DNA of 64,000 nt from Collinsella aerofaciens (lineage in GTDB: Bacteria; Actinomycetota; Coriobacteriia; Coriobacteriales; Coriobacteriaceae), in assembly GCF_002736145.1 (NCBI RefSeq), contig NZ_CP024160.1, positions 496,001-560,000 on the forward strand. Direction: 5' to 3'. The position numbers and the translations under genes are program-made. Shown piece after piece: positions 17,114 through 27,663 of the stretch. Below the pieces are notes generated by a model. The model had not been told where the DNA came from, did no database searches, and saw only the letters and a program-made list of their open reading frames with translations. Within the stretch, counting starts at the first letter, position 1, and every line of letters starts with the position of its first letter.

Positions 17114-17297
17114 GTCTTCCCGCTAAAGTGTTTGCTGGGCAAACGCAAAGCCTGCGTCAAACCCTCGTGTGCTCTTCTTAAATCATGCATTGTAGCAGTC
17201 AAAGTGCGTTAAGATACTTCCCCAGTATTGGGCGCCCAAGGTTGGGCTGGGTCCTACGAGGCCTGCAGCCGACCGGTCGCATGGAAAAAGGAGAAAC

Positions 17298-18809
17298 ATG
17301 GCTACGTTCTTTCCCGGTGAGTCCCACACGTTTTCGGAGTATCTGCTGGTCCCTGGTTACTCGTCCTCGCAGTGCATCCCCAACAACGTCTCGCTTAAGA
17401 CGCCGCTAACCCGCTTTAAGCGCGGTGAGAAGCCGGCAATCACCCTGAACATCCCCATGGTTTCCGCCATCATGCAGTCCGTCTCGGGCGTCGACATGGG
17501 TGTCGCGCTCGCTACCGAGGGTGGCCTGTCCTTCATTTACGGTTCCCAGAGCGCCGAGTCTGAGGCCGCTATGGTCAAGGCCGTCAAGGATCACAAGGCC
17601 GGCTTCGTTCAGTCCGATTCCACGCTGACCCCCGACATGACCATGGAGCAGGTCATCGAGCTCAAGGAGAAGACCGGTCACTCCACCATGCCGGTCACCG
17701 ACGACGGCACTCCCAAGGGCAAGCTCCTGGGCATCGTCACCAGCCGTGACTATCGTCCCAGCCGCGATGACCACCAGAAGAAGGTCTCCGAGTTCATGAC
17801 CCCGCGTGAGCAGCTCATCGTGGGCGACAAGAACATCAGCCTCAAGGTTGCCAACGACGTCATTTGGGACAACAAGCTCAACGCTCTGCCTATCGTCGAC
17901 GACAATGATCACCTCATGGGCATCGTCTTCCGCAAGGACTACGACAGCCACAAGACCAACCCCAACGAGTTGCTCGATAACGACAAGCGCTACATGGTCG
18001 GCGCCGGTATCAACACCCGCGACTATGCCGAGCGCGTGCCGCTGCTCATCGAGGCCGGTGCCGACGTTCTGTGCATCGACTCCTCCGAGGGCTTCAGCGA
18101 GTGGCAGAAGCGCACCATTGAGTGGATCCGCGCCAACTACGGCGAGGACGTCAAGGTCGGTGCCGGTAACGTCGTCGACGCCGAGGGCTTCCGCTTCCTG
18201 GCCGACTGCGGTGCCGACTTCATTAAGGTCGGTATCGGCGGCGGTTCCATCTGCATTACCCGCGAGACCAAGGGCATCGGCCGTGGCCAGGCCACCGCGC
18301 TGATTGACGTCTGCCGCGCTCGCGACGAGTACTACGAGGAGACCGGTGTTTACGTGCCCGTGTGCTCCGACGGCGGCATCGTCTACGACTACCACATGAC
18401 GCTCGCCCTTGCCATGGGCGCCGACTTTATGATGCTGGGCCGTTACTTCGCCCGCTTTGACGAGAGCCCGACCGAGCGTGTCAATGTGAACGGTCAGTAC
18501 ATGAAGGAGTACTGGGGCGAGGGTTCTGCGCGTGCCCGCAACTGGCAGCGCTACGACCTGGGCGGCGCCGCGAAGCTCAGCTTCGTCGAGGGCGTCGATT
18601 CCTACGTTCCCTACGCCGGCTCCCTCAAGGACGGTGTGGGCGGCACGCTCTACAAGGTCAAGTCCACGATGTGCAACTGCGGCGCCCTCTCGATCCCCGA
18701 GCTCCAGGAAAAGGCACGCCTGACCCTGGTCAGCTCTACCTCCATCGTCGAAGGCGGCGCCCACGACGTAGTCGTGAAGGATTCTCAGCAGAGCGTTTCC
18801 TATCGATAA
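17298..18809 (+). CDS. guaB: IMP dehydrogenase
   Basis: 503 residues catalysing the NAD-dependent oxidation of IMP to XMP, the committed step to GTP. The barrel start [14 protein letters not shown] is followed by two CBS repeats (~95-215: [24 protein letters not shown]). The catalytic loop reads [12 protein letters not shown] with the active Cys, and the flap has an NWQRY Arg-Tyr pair. The loop and NIPMVSA segment differ from the common GPGSICTTR and NIPLVSAAMDTV forms, so this is a divergent but complete enzyme. ATG follows AAAAAGGAG. The 184-base upstream region shared with the ModE-like gene holds the promoters; no canonical riboswitch was recognised there. Confidence 0.95.
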   Translation: MATFFPGESHTFSEYLLVPGYSSSQCIPNNVSLKTPLTRFKRGEKPAITLNIPMVSAIMQSVSGVDMGVALATEGGLSFIYGSQSAESEAAMVKAVKDHKAGFVQSDSTLTPDMTMEQVIELKEKTGHSTMPVTDDGTPKGKLLGIVTSRDYRPSRDDHQKKVSEFMTPREQLIVGDKNISLKVANDVIWDNKLNALPIVDDNDHLMGIVFRKDYDSHKTNPNELLDNDKRYMVGAGINTRDYAERVPLLIEAGADVLCIDSSEGFSEWQKRTIEWIRANYGEDVKVGAGNVVDAEGFRFLADCGADFIKVGIGGGSICITRETKGIGRGQATALIDVCRARDEYYEETGVYVPVCSDGGIVYDYHMTLALAMGADFMMLGRYFARFDESPTERVNVNGQYMKEYWGEGSARARNWQRYDLGGAAKLSFVEGVDSYVPYAGSLKDGVGGTLYKVKSTMCNCGALSIPELQEKARLTLVSSTSIVEGGAHDVVVKDSQQSVSYR

Positions 18810-18860
18810 GGTAAGAGCTGCATATCAAAGGTTGATTCTCAGCCACGTTATTTAGATAAA

Positions 18861-18896
18861 GCGAGATGCCCGCAAGTCGCAGGCATCTCGCTTGTT
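18861..18896 (+). terminator. Intrinsic terminator after guaB
   Basis: A 10-bp perfect stem (GCGAGATGCC with GGCATCTCGC) with an 11-base loop is followed by a T-rich stretch, 51 bases after the guaB stop. Confidence 0.75.
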
Positions 18897-18935
18897 GTAT
18901 TTGCTAGAATCATCCAAGTTAACCCTAGGGTCGGG

Positions 18936-19037
18936 CGGCTAGGCTTTGCTCGCTGCAAGTTCCGCACGAGCCGAAGGCCACTTAATGTGGCCTTCGTGCG
19001 AGCAGGACTGTCCGCAGCAGCGAGCAAAGCCTAGCCG
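18936..19037 (+). promoter_or_regulatory. Large nested palindrome in the leuS leader
   Basis: Outer arms of 21 bases (18936-18956 and 19017-19037) are perfectly complementary. Inside them lies a second perfect 10-bp hairpin, CGAAGGCCAC/GTGGCCTTCG (18972-18981 and 18987-18996), with a TTAAT loop. The structure ends about 20 bases before the AAAAGGAG of leuS. It has no U-run and no T-box signature. It may be a leader RNA structure or an inserted palindromic element. Confidence 0.8.
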
Positions 19038-19068
19038 ACCGGCCCCAATCAAGTTAAAAGGAGCTGAT

Positions 19069-21645
19069 ATGTGCGATTGCACAGATCATAAGGACGAGAT
19101 CCCTGCCTACGACGCGCAGGCCATTGAGTCCAGGTGGATGAAGGCCTGGGAGGACTCCAACCTCTTTGCCGTCGACACCGACGCCAGCAAGCCCAAGAAG
19201 TACGTGCTCGAGATGTTCCCGTATCCGTCGGGCGACCTGCACATGGGCCACGCGCGCAACTACACCATCGGCGATGCCATGGCCCGTCAGGCCCGCATGC
19301 GCGGCTACGACGTGCTTCACCCCATCGGCTTCGATGCCTTTGGCCTGCCTGCCGAGAACGCCGCCATCAAGCACAACACGCAGGCTGCCGCCTGGACGTA
19401 TAAGAACATGGACCAGGCTCTCGCCACGATGAAGCGCATGGGCTTCTCCTACGATCTGGATCGCATGGTCAAGACCTGTAGCCCCGACTACTACCGCTGG
19501 GGTCAGTGGATCTTTGAGAAGCTGTGGGAAAAGGGCCTGGTCTACCGCAAGAAGAACCCGGTCAACTGGTGTCCTAACTGCAAGACCGTTCTGGCCAACG
19601 AGCAGGTCACCGAGGGCAAGTGCTGGCGCTGCGGCACCGAGCCCGAGAAGCGCGACCTGGAGCAGTGGTACTTCAAGATTACCGAGTACTCCCAGGAGCT
19701 GCTCGACGACCTGGAGAAGCTCCCCGGCTGGCCCGAGCGCGTCAAGCAGATGCAGGCCAACTGGATCGGTCGTTCCGAGGGCGCCGAGGTCGACTTTACC
19801 CTGTGCGACAAGGATGGCGAGCCCATCGAGGGCGACGAGGGTAAGATCACCGTCTTCACCACGCGAGCCGACACGCTCTTTGGTGTCTCCTTCTTTGTCT
19901 TGGCTCCCGAGTACGCTCGTCTGCACGAGCTCGTCGAGGGCACGGAGTACGAGGAGGCCGTGACCAAGATCGTCGAGGACTCCAAGCATATCTCCGCCGT
20001 CGAGCGTGCCCAGGGCACCCTCGAGAAGCACGGTGCCTTTACCGGCCGCTACGTGGTGAACCCGGTCAACGGCGAGAAGGTCCCCGTGTGGGTTGCCGAT
20101 TATGTTGTTGCCGACTACGGCACCGGCGCTGTCATGGCCGTTCCCTGCGGCGACCAGCGCGATTTTGAGTTTGCCCGCAAGTATGACCTGCCGATCGTGC
20201 CGATCATCCTGGACGATGACGACCGCGCAGCCGTCGAGGCTAACGGTGAGACCATCGATACCTTCCATGCCGAGACCGTCGACTGGGATTGCGCCCACGC
20301 TGCCGAGGGCACGCTCGTCCAGTCCGGCAAGTACACCGGCATGCGCGGCGGCAAGCACTCCGAGGGCGAGGCTGCGATCGTGGCCGACCTCGAGGCCATG
20401 GGCTGCGGTCGTCGCAAGGTCGAGTTCCGTCTGCGCGATTGGCTCATTTCCCGTCAGCGCTATTGGGGCAACCCCATCCCGGCCATCCACTGCGAGCACT
20501 GCGGCATCGTCCCCGTACCCGAGGACCAGCTGCCGGTGACGCTGCCCGAGAACCTGGACCTGGGCGCCGGCGAGACCCTCGCCGAGTGCAAGGAGTTCTA
20601 CGAGACCACCTGCCCGGTCTGCGGCCGCCCGGCCAAGCGCGAGACCGATACCATGGACACCTTCACCTGCTCCAGCTGGTATTACCTGCGCTATACCGAC
20701 CCGCACAACACCGAGCTGCCCTTCTCCCGCGAGGCGGCAGACCGTTGGATGCCCGTCGATAACTACATCGGTGGCATTGAGCACGCCATTCTGCACCTGC
20801 TCTACAGCCGCTTCTTTACCAAGGCGCTGCGCGACCTGGGCCTGTTGAGCGTTGACGAGCCCTTTACCAACCTGCTGTGCCAGGGCATGGTCAAGGACGA
20901 GAACGGCGACACCATGTCCAAGTCCAAGGGCAACGTCGTGCCCCCGAGTTCGGTCATCGAGCCCTACGGCGCCGACACCATGCGTCTGGCGATCCTGTTT
21001 ATCGCCCCGCCCGAGAAGGACTTCGACTGGGATCCCAAGGCCGTCGAGGGCGCCAACCGCTTTATCAAGCGCGCCTGGCGTATCGTGTGGCAGCTCGTCC
21101 AGTCCGGCGATGCCAACGTGGCCTTCGACAAGTCCGTGCTCGACGAGGTTGCGATGAAGCTCTACCGCGAGCGTCACCGCACCATTGCCAAGTGCACCGA
21201 GGACTTCGATCGCGGCCAGTTCAACACCGCGATCTCGGCCGTCATGGAGCTTGTCAACGCGGCGAGCGCCTACCTCAACGCAACTGAGGGCGCTTCCCGT
21301 GACAAGGCGCTGTGCTACGGCGTGGCTAAGGATATCGTGAGCGTCCTTGCCCCCATCTGCCCGTTCTGGGCCGACGAGCTGTGGCACGAGGCGCTCGGCT
21401 GCGAGGGCAACGCCTACACCGCCGCCTGGCCTGAGTTCGACCTGGCCGAGTCCATCGAGGACACGGTGCAGATCGTCGTCCAGGTGCTCGGCAAGGTCCG
21501 TGGCCGCATCGACGTGGCTCGCGATGCCTCCAACGAGGAAATGCAGGCTGCCGCCGAGGCCGCTGTCGCTAAGTGGACCGAGGGCAAGACGGTCGTCAAG
21601 GCCATCTGCGTGCCCGGCAAGCTTGTCAACCTGGTGGTTAAGTAA
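19069..21645 (+). CDS. leuS: Leucyl-tRNA synthetase
   Basis: 858 residues from ATG 19069 with AAAAGGAG upstream; earlier in-frame starts fall inside the leader palindrome. Class I motifs are clear: [13 protein letters not shown] (HIGH-type) near residue 53, and MSKSKGN (KMSKS) at ~620. A zinc-type cluster CPNCK...CWRCG lies at ~170-190, the editing (CP1) domain spans ~225-420, and a CEHCG...CPVCG pair follows. The C-terminal anticodon-binding region is present. It charges tRNA-Leu in the cytoplasm. Unlike ileS in this window, its leader has no T-box. Confidence 0.97.
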   Translation: MCDCTDHKDEIPAYDAQAIESRWMKAWEDSNLFAVDTDASKPKKYVLEMFPYPSGDLHMGHARNYTIGDAMARQARMRGYDVLHPIGFDAFGLPAENAAIKHNTQAAAWTYKNMDQALATMKRMGFSYDLDRMVKTCSPDYYRWGQWIFEKLWEKGLVYRKKNPVNWCPNCKTVLANEQVTEGKCWRCGTEPEKRDLEQWYFKITEYSQELLDDLEKLPGWPERVKQMQANWIGRSEGAEVDFTLCDKDGEPIEGDEGKITVFTTRADTLFGVSFFVLAPEYARLHELVEGTEYEEAVTKIVEDSKHISAVERAQGTLEKHGAFTGRYVVNPVNGEKVPVWVADYVVADYGTGAVMAVPCGDQRDFEFARKYDLPIVPIILDDDDRAAVEANGETIDTFHAETVDWDCAHAAEGTLVQSGKYTGMRGGKHSEGEAAIVADLEAMGCGRRKVEFRLRDWLISRQRYWGNPIPAIHCEHCGIVPVPEDQLPVTLPENLDLGAGETLAECKEFYETTCPVCGRPAKRETDTMDTFTCSSWYYLRYTDPHNTELPFSREAADRWMPVDNYIGGIEHAILHLLYSRFFTKALRDLGLLSVDEPFTNLLCQGMVKDENGDTMSKSKGNVVPPSSVIEPYGADTMRLAILFIAPPEKDFDWDPKAVEGANRFIKRAWRIVWQLVQSGDANVAFDKSVLDEVAMKLYRERHRTIAKCTEDFDRGQFNTAISAVMELVNAASAYLNATEGASRDKALCYGVAKDIVSVLAPICPFWADELWHEALGCEGNAYTAAWPEFDLAESIEDTVQIVVQVLGKVRGRIDVARDASNEEMQAAAEAAVAKWTEGKTVVKAICVPGKLVNLVVK

Positions 21646-21674
21646 ACGCCGCGCGCATTGTTGACGTGTTAAAG

Positions 21675-21709
21675 ACGAGGGGCGATCCGATTGGGTCGTC
21701 CCTCGTTTT
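21675..21709 (+). terminator. Intrinsic terminator after leuS
   Basis: A 14-bp stem (two wobble pairs) closed by a GATT loop runs from 21675 to 21706 and ends in TTTT. It lies between the convergent leuS and lipoprotein genes and may serve both. Confidence 0.8.
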
Positions 21710-21749
21710 GCGTTATATGCCCTGCTTGGCTTGTGCCGAGCGTCACCCT

Positions 21750-22322
21750 CTACGGAATGTGTACCAAGTCCCTAAAGTAGACGTTGCCGGTTTGCTCCTC
21801 GAACATCCAGATATTAAGGTAGATGTCGTTGAGGTCGTTGTTCACGTCAAAGTCCGGATCGTCGAAGGTGCCTACAAAGGTGAGCATCGCGGTCGTTTCT
21901 TCGCCTGCGGCGACAGGCTGGCGCATGCGCACGTCGCGGACGACACCGTTGACGTAGGCATAAGCATCGACATCGCCAAACATCATGTCGACATCGGTGT
22001 TGTTTGTCACCGCAAAGACCAGCACGGCATCGCCGTAGCCGTCGGTGTCCTTGCCCACGCAGGTAACATGGACGTTCTCGTCTGCCTCAAGGTCGATGGG
22101 GAACTGTTCTTGGGGGTCGGGACCCAGTCCCTGGGGATCGACGATGTCTTCGTTAATTTTGTCGAAGCTCTCCGATGGCGTCGTTTTCTCGATGGCTTTG
22201 GTGCTGCCAGGATTCGGTTCGCATGTTCCGGTTTTGCCATTCGTGTTGCCGCAGCCCACGAGGGCCAACGAGCACGTTGCGATGGCGAGCGCAGTTATGC
22301 AGGGGGTGCCTAGACGTTTCAT
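21750..22322 (-). CDS. Lipoprotein with DUF-like beta domain, function unknown
   Basis: 190 residues. A signal peptide (about 1-23) ends in a lipobox LVGC, so the mature protein is lipid-anchored on the outer face of the membrane. The remainder is acidic; the segment ~85-175 (VHVTCVGKDTDG, AVLVFAVTNNTD, TAMLTFVGTF) has the alternating pattern of an immunoglobulin-like fold seen in many secreted Collinsella-type lipoproteins. The start ATG has AAGGAGG upstream. The gene is convergent with leuS and divergent from the rimP operon. I cannot assign a ligand. Confidence 0.75.
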   Translation of the reverse strand: MKRLGTPCITALAIATCSLALVGCGNTNGKTGTCEPNPGSTKAIEKTTPSESFDKINEDIVDPQGLGPDPQEQFPIDLEADENVHVTCVGKDTDGYGDAVLVFAVTNNTDVDMMFGDVDAYAYVNGVVRDVRMRQPVAAGEETTAMLTFVGTFDDPDFDVNNDLNDIYLNIWMFEEQTGNVYFRDLVHIP

Positions 22323-22584
22323 GTGTGCCTCCTTGCCGTAGAGGATTTGGAAAGGTTCGTCGTTGCGCGACTTGCTGGCTGGCTTGTTGCAGAATGCCCC
22401 TTAGCGTAAGTCTGATCGATAGGGGCTCGGGGAGGAATGCCCTTGGGGTCCGAACGGGCCTGTGGAATGGGACGCATGGCCCGTTTTGGGGCTGTTGAGG
22501 GTGCGCCGCATGGGGTTCCTCGACCAATTGTCCTATTCTTGTGGAGAAGCTGTGCGCACGCTGACCTGCAGATTCGTACTGTGC

Positions 22585-22613
22585 TTGCACGTTTCCGCAG
22601 CTATTGGTATAGT
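22585..22613 (+). promoter_or_regulatory. Sigma-70 type promoter of the rimP-nusA-infB operon
   Basis: TTGCAC (22585-22590) and TATAGT (22608-22613) are separated by exactly 17 bases. Transcription would begin near 22620, giving a leader of about 70 bases. The rest of 22323-22584 shows no gene. Confidence 0.65.
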
Positions 22614-22640
22614 TTGCTTGCAAATGAAGTTGTAATTGAA

Positions 22641-22671
22641 AGAAGTGGGGTTTCGGCCCCGCTTCTTTTTT
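22641..22671 (+). terminator. Leader terminator (possible attenuator) before rimP
   Basis: A 10-bp stem (AGAAGTGGGG with CCCCGCTTCT, one G-U pair) with a 6-base loop is followed by six T. It ends 8 bases before the GGAGGT Shine-Dalgarno of rimP and lies downstream of the best promoter, so transcription of the operon must read through it. Confidence 0.8.
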
Positions 22672-22691
22672 GTATGGATGGAGGTGCCGCA

Positions 22692-23186
22692 ATGGTCAAG
22701 ACCAAGACCGAGCAGGCGATCATCGACGCGCTCGAGGCCGTCGCTCCCCAGCACGATATCGACATCGTCGACGTCGAGCTCGTGGGTGCCACCAAGGCCC
22801 CCTGCGTGCGCGTGCGTATCGAGGGTGCCGAGGGTCAGAGCCTGTCGCTCAACGACGTCACGGCCAACACCAAGTGGGTCGGCGATGTGATTGAGGAGCT
22901 CGACCCCATCTCTTCGAGCTATACGCTCGAGGTGTCGAGCCCGGGTATGGCGCGCCCGCTGCGCCGCCCGAGTGACTTTGCCCGCTTTGTGGGCGAAAAC
23001 TGCGAGCTCACCTCCACTGCCACCGAGGGCCGTCGCAAGTACGCCGGCAAGATTGCCGCTGCGACCGAGACCGACGTGACCCTCGAGCTCGAGGACGGCG
23101 AGTCCGTTACCCTCGATTTTTCTGATGTTAAAAAGTGCAAGTTGAAGCCTACCTACGACTTCAAGCCCGCGAAGGAAGGAAAGTAA
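22692..23186 (+). CDS. rimP: Ribosome maturation factor RimP
   Basis: 164 residues, normal for RimP. ATG 22692 follows GGAGGT at 22680-22685. Landmarks are the N-terminal IVDVELVG strand, the central LEVSSPGMARPLRRPSDF signature (~75-92) and a C-terminal SH3-like domain ending in VKKCKLKPTY. RimP assists 30S subunit maturation. It is the first gene of the rimP-nusA-infB-rbfA operon and is followed by nusA after one base. Control may come from the hairpin in its leader. Confidence 0.93.
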   Translation: MVKTKTEQAIIDALEAVAPQHDIDIVDVELVGATKAPCVRVRIEGAEGQSLSLNDVTANTKWVGDVIEELDPISSSYTLEVSSPGMARPLRRPSDFARFVGENCELTSTATEGRRKYAGKIAAATETDVTLELEDGESVTLDFSDVKKCKLKPTYDFKPAKEGK

Positions 23187-23187
23187 G

Positions 23188-24435
23188 ATGGCAGCATCCG
23201 ACATGATGTCCGCCCTGATGGAGCTTTGCCAGGAGAAGCACATCGACCAGCTCTACCTGATCGACCGCCTGGAGCAGTCGCTCGCCAAGAGCTATGCCGA
23301 GATCCTGCATCTTGAGTGGGGCGCCAAGGTGACCATCGACCGCACCACCGGCAAGATCTACGTCTACCGCCTGGAGCCGATCGACGATTCCATGGACGAG
23401 GAGGGCAACTTCACCGAGTTCGAGGAGATCGACGTCACCCCCAAGAACACGAGCCGCATCGCTGCCCAGCACGCCAAGGCCGAGATCAACGCCATCGTGC
23501 GTAACTCCGCCCGCGAGCAGATCTACGAGGAGTTCTCCGGCCGCATCGGTGACCTCATCAGCGGTACCGTGCTGCAGTCCACGCCCGACTTCACGATCGT
23601 CAAGATTCGTGAAGGCGTCGAGGCCGAGTTGCCGCACTTCGATCAGCGCCGTTACGAGAACGAGCGCAACGAGCGTCCGATGGGCGAGCGCTACCTGCAC
23701 AACCAGCATATCAAGGCCGTGATCATCGACGTTCGCGACCCCAACTCCAACCTGCAGCCGGTTCGTGGCGAGCACAGCCGTCCGCCGATTGTCATCTCCC
23801 GTACCCACCCCGAGCTCATGCGTCGTCTGTTTGAGCAGGAGGTGCCCGAGATCTATGAGGGTACCGTCCAGATCAAGTCGATCGCCCGCGAGCCCGGCCA
23901 GCGTTCCAAGGTTGCCGTCCACTCGCTCGACGACCGTCTGGATCCCGTGGGCGCCTGCGTCGGCCCCAAGGGCAGCCGTGTTCGCGCTGTCGTGGGCGAG
24001 CTCCGTGGCGAGCGCGTCGACGTCATCCTGTGGGATGCCGATCCTGCCGTCTACGTCGCCAACGCCCTGTCGCCCGCTAAGGTCACCCGCGTCCTCATCG
24101 ACGAGGAGAAGGCCTACGCCGGCGTCATCGTCCCCGACGACCAGCTGTCCCTCGCCATCGGCAAGGAGGGCCAGAACGCCCGCCTCGCCGCGCGCCTGAC
24201 CGGCTGGCACATCGACATCAAGTCCGAGACGCTTGCCGCCGACATCCTCAAGAACGTTCCCGTTCACGAGGAGCCCGCCGCCGACCTGATCGGTGACGAG
24301 GAGGACGAGGACGTCCGCCGCTGCGAGTACGTGTCCGAGGACGGCATCCAGTGCCGCAACCAGGCTCGTCCCGGCTCCCGTTTCTGCGGTGTCCACGACA
24401 CCGACGCCTTCGATGATGCGGAGGACCTGATCTAG
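23188..24435 (+). CDS. nusA: Transcription factor NusA with Cys/His-rich tail
   Basis: 415 residues. Domains in order: N-terminal RNAP-binding domain (~1-125), S1 (~130-200), and two KH domains including [10 protein letters not shown] and [13 protein letters not shown]. After the KH region comes a short acidic linker and a Cys/His cluster, Cys379-x9-Cys389-x10-Cys400-x2-His403, that looks like a small zinc knuckle. Typical NusA from Gram-positives ends near the KH domains, and the separate ylxR gene often found after nusA is missing here. NusA modulates pausing, termination and antitermination, and is a candidate regulator of its own leader terminator. Confidence 0.95.
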   Translation: MAASDMMSALMELCQEKHIDQLYLIDRLEQSLAKSYAEILHLEWGAKVTIDRTTGKIYVYRLEPIDDSMDEEGNFTEFEEIDVTPKNTSRIAAQHAKAEINAIVRNSAREQIYEEFSGRIGDLISGTVLQSTPDFTIVKIREGVEAELPHFDQRRYENERNERPMGERYLHNQHIKAVIIDVRDPNSNLQPVRGEHSRPPIVISRTHPELMRRLFEQEVPEIYEGTVQIKSIAREPGQRSKVAVHSLDDRLDPVGACVGPKGSRVRAVVGELRGERVDVILWDADPAVYVANALSPAKVTRVLIDEEKAYAGVIVPDDQLSLAIGKEGQNARLAARLTGWHIDIKSETLAADILKNVPVHEEPAADLIGDEEDEDVRRCEYVSEDGIQCRNQARPGSRFCGVHDTDAFDDAEDLI

Positions 24436-24526
24436 CGCGCGGTCGCGCCGGGCAGGTCCCGGCGCATCTCCCACGCTCGTTCAGTCTCTAGGCACCCAAG
24501 GTGCCAGAAAGGGTAGGTGAAGTCAT

Positions 24527-27241
24527 ATGGCAAAAGTCCGTGTGTCCACCCTGGCCAAAGAGTTCGGCATGACCTCCAAGGAACTGATGGGTCATCTCGC
24601 CGATATGAAGATTCCCGCTAAGTCCGCTTCCTCCACCCTGGAGGACGCCTACGTTGCCATGGTCCGCAAGCAGCTCGCCTCGGTGATCGAGGCTCGCGCT
24701 CAGGAAGTCGAGGCCGCCAAGCAGGCCGAGGAGCAGGCAGCTGCCGCCGAGGAGGCCGCACGCGCCGCCGAGGCCGAGCGCGAGCGCATCGCCGCCGAGA
24801 AGGCACGCGAGGAGGAGCGCCGCCAGTTTGCCGCAGCCCAGGCTGCCGAGGAGGCTGCCCGCGCCGAGGCCGAGGCCAAGAAGAAGGCCGAGCAGGAGCG
24901 CCTTGCCCGCGAGAAGGAGGAGGCTGCCCGCGAGGCCCAGCGCCGCGCCGTTCCCGCTTCCGACTCCGGTTCGCGCTTCCGTTCGCTGCTCGATCAGATC
25001 GCCGCACAGGAGACCGTGCTCAAGGAGAAGAAGGACGCCGAGGACAAGGCCAAGGCCGAGCGCGCCGCCGAGCGCGGTAACCGTCGTGGCGGCAACAACG
25101 ACCGCCGCGGTGGCCGCCGTAACGATCGTAACGGCTCCGACAACAACTCCGAGCGCAACGCCTCCGAGAGCCGTCCGCACAGCCATCGCACCAACGCCAG
25201 CAACAACGTCGCTGCCGGCATGGACTTCCCCAACCCCGATAAGCAGGGCAAGGGCAAGAAGCGCAAGGGCGGTCACAGCAACGAAGGGGACCACTATAGC
25301 CGCATGGCTCGCGAGGCCGAGGAGTACAGCCGCGAGAAGGTGCTCGAGGAGGCTCGTGCCGCCGTCGAGGAGGCCTCTCGCGAGTCCACCGGTCGCCGCA
25401 AGAAGCGCAAAGAGAAGCGCGAGCGCGAGGCTGCCAAGGCTCAGGAGGAGCGCAAGATAGAGGAGGCTTTGGCCCAGGGCGTGAACCCCGAGGAGCTCGA
25501 CGCCATCAAGGTCTCCCAGGGCGTTACCGTCCAGGAGCTCGCCGAGGCGCTCGACGTTCCGGCCAACGACATCATCAAGCGCCTGTTCCTGCTGGGCACG
25601 CCGCTCACCATGACGCAGTCCATGTCCGACGACCTCGTCGAGCTCGTTGCCGACGACCTGGGCCGTCAGATCAAGATCATCACCCCCGAGGAGGAGAACA
25701 CCTTCTCGTTCTACGACGATCCCGCCGACCTTAAGCCGCGCGCCCCGGTCGTCACCGTCATGGGCCACGTCGACCACGGCAAGACGAGCCTCCTCGACGC
25801 CATCCGTCACACCGGTGTCGCTGCCGGCGAGGCGGGCGGCATTACCCAGGCAATCGGCGCTTCGCAGGTTATGATCAACGACCGCAAGATCACCTTCATC
25901 GATACCCCGGGTCACGCCACCTTTACGGCCATGCGTGCCCGTGGTGCCAAGGTGACCGATATCGTCATTCTAATCGTGGCTGCCGACGACGGCGTCATGC
26001 CCCAGACCGTCGAGTCGATCAACCACGCCAAGGCCGCCGGCGTTCCCATCGTCGTTGCCGTCAACAAGATCGATAAGCCCGGCGCCAACCCTGACCGCGT
26101 GCGCCAGGAGCTCACCGAGTACGGTGTCATCCCCGAGGAGTGGGGCGGACAGAACATGTTCGTCAACATCTCGGCGAAGCAGAAGATCGGTATCGACGAC
26201 CTTCTGGAGACCGTGCTGCTCCAGGCAGATGTGCTCGAGCTCAAGGCCAACCCGGACACCTTTGCCTCCGGCAACGTCCTCGAGGCCAAGCTCGACAAGG
26301 GCCGCGGCTCGGTCGCTACCGTGCTCGTGACCCGCGGTACCCTGCACGTGGGCGATACGCTGGTCGCCGGCCTCACCTACGGCCGCGTCCGCGCCATGCT
26401 CGACCCCAAGGGCCGCGCCGTCACCGAGGCCGGTCCCTCCGACGCCGTCGAGATCCTGGGCCTGCAGTCCGTGCCCAACGCCGGTGACGAGTTCCGCGTG
26501 TTCGAGGACGAGCGCGAGGCTCGCGCCCTTGCCGACGAGCGTTCGCTCAAGGCCCGTATCGAGGAGCAGAGCCGCGTCAAGCACGTCACGCTCGAGAACC
26601 TCTTCGAGACCATTGCCGACGCCGAGGTCAAGGAGCTCAACCTGATCATCAAGGCCGACGTCCAGGGTTCCATCGAGGCCCTTCAGGATTCGCTCGACAA
26701 GATGGATCAGTCCGAGGTTCGCATCAACACGATCCACTCCGCCGTTGGTGCCATCAACGAGACCGACGTCGTCCTGGCCGACGCCTCCAACGCCATCATC
26801 ATCGGCTTTGGCGTCCGTCCCGACGGTAAGGCCCGCTCCGCCGCCGAGCGTGAGGGCGTCGAGATCCGTTGCTACGACGTCATCTACAAGTGCCTCGAGG
26901 AACTCGACGCTGCCCGTATCGGCATGCTTAAGCCCACCGAGGTCGAGGTCTCCACGGGTACCGCGACCGTCCTGGACACCTTCAAGGTGCCCAAAGTCGG
27001 TATCGCCGCCGGTGTCCGTGTCGAAGAGGGCGAGATCGCCGCGACCGATTCCGTGCGTCTGGTGCGCGACGGCATCGTGGTCTTCAACGGCAAGATCGCC
27101 TCGATGCGCCACTACAAGGACGAGGCCAAGAGCCTCAAGAGCGGTTCCGAGGGCGGCATTGGCCTGGAGAACTTCCAGGACATCAAGCCCGGCGACCAGA
27201 TCGAGGGTTACCGCATCGACCAGGTTGCCCGTACCGAGTAG
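24527..27241 (+). CDS. infB: Translation initiation factor IF-2
   Basis: 904 residues. The N-terminal [10 protein letters not shown] domain is followed by a long Ala/Glu/Arg-rich coiled region (~50-150) and a low-complexity Arg/Asn/Gly stretch (~185-245). The GTPase core begins near residue 405: [15 protein letters not shown] (G1), DTPGHATF (G3) and NKID (G4). Domains II-IV follow, with the initiator-tRNA binding C-terminus. IF-2 delivers fMet-tRNA to the 30S subunit. It lies 91 bases after nusA and 11 before rbfA. Confidence 0.97.
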   Translation: MAKVRVSTLAKEFGMTSKELMGHLADMKIPAKSASSTLEDAYVAMVRKQLASVIEARAQEVEAAKQAEEQAAAAEEAARAAEAERERIAAEKAREEERRQFAAAQAAEEAARAEAEAKKKAEQERLAREKEEAAREAQRRAVPASDSGSRFRSLLDQIAAQETVLKEKKDAEDKAKAERAAERGNRRGGNNDRRGGRRNDRNGSDNNSERNASESRPHSHRTNASNNVAAGMDFPNPDKQGKGKKRKGGHSNEGDHYSRMAREAEEYSREKVLEEARAAVEEASRESTGRRKKRKEKREREAAKAQEERKIEEALAQGVNPEELDAIKVSQGVTVQELAEALDVPANDIIKRLFLLGTPLTMTQSMSDDLVELVADDLGRQIKIITPEEENTFSFYDDPADLKPRAPVVTVMGHVDHGKTSLLDAIRHTGVAAGEAGGITQAIGASQVMINDRKITFIDTPGHATFTAMRARGAKVTDIVILIVAADDGVMPQTVESINHAKAAGVPIVVAVNKIDKPGANPDRVRQELTEYGVIPEEWGGQNMFVNISAKQKIGIDDLLETVLLQADVLELKANPDTFASGNVLEAKLDKGRGSVATVLVTRGTLHVGDTLVAGLTYGRVRAMLDPKGRAVTEAGPSDAVEILGLQSVPNAGDEFRVFEDEREARALADERSLKARIEEQSRVKHVTLENLFETIADAEVKELNLIIKADVQGSIEALQDSLDKMDQSEVRINTIHSAVGAINETDVVLADASNAIIIGFGVRPDGKARSAAEREGVEIRCYDVIYKCLEELDAARIGMLKPTEVEVSTGTATVLDTFKVPKVGIAAGVRVEEGEIAATDSVRLVRDGIVVFNGKIASMRHYKDEAKSLKSGSEGGIGLENFQDIKPGDQIEGYRIDQVARTE

Positions 27242-27252
27242 GGGGTAGCGCT

Positions 27253-27663
27253 ATGAAGCAAACGCAGGCAACCCGCCGTCTGGGCGAGCAGCTTCGCGAG
27301 AAGCTTGGTTATATCCTGCTCTTTGAGGTTTCCGATCCGCGTCTCGACCTGGTTACTTTGACCGCGGTCGAGGTCGCGGTGGACCGTTCGTTCGCGCGTG
27401 TGTACGTGTCGTGCGATGCGAGCCGCTACGACGAGGTCATGGAGGCGCTCGCTAGCGCCAAGGGCCGTATTCGCAGCCTGTTGGCTCGCTCGCTCGATTG
27501 GCGTGTTACGCCCGAGCTCGATTTTCGCATCGATCGCTCGACCGATGAGGCCGAGCGCATCACGCGTGCGCTGGAAAACGTTCCCGCCACGCTTGCGATC
27601 GAAAAGGACGAGGACGGCTATCCGATAGCGGATGCCGCCCAGGAGGCAGCTTTAGATGACTAA
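27253..27663 (+). CDS. rbfA: Ribosome-binding factor A
   Basis: 136 residues. The family pattern is plain: RRLGEQLREKLGYIL, SDPRLDLVTLTAVEVAVD, YVSCD and PELDFRIDRSTDEAERI. RbfA binds the 5' helix of 16S rRNA during late 30S maturation. It starts 11 bases after infB and its 3' end overlaps nrnA by 8 bases, so the two are translationally coupled. Length is in the normal range. Confidence 0.93.
   Translation: MKQTQATRRLGEQLREKLGYILLFEVSDPRLDLVTLTAVEVAVDRSFARVYVSCDASRYDEVMEALASAKGRIRSLLARSLDWRVTPELDFRIDRSTDEAERITRALENVPATLAIEKDEDGYPIADAAQEAALDD

Noticed and set aside
18936..19068. leuS leader as a T-box
   Set aside because: No specifier loop, no TGGN bulge and no terminator; only a nested palindrome is present.
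19054..21387. Long minus-strand open frame opposite leuS
   Set aside because: Gly/Val/Asp/Leu-rich composition typical of reverse-complemented high-GC coding sequence; no start signal or domain.
23161..24474. Minus-strand frame opposite nusA
   Set aside because: Same codon-bias artefact; nusA on the plus strand is unambiguous.
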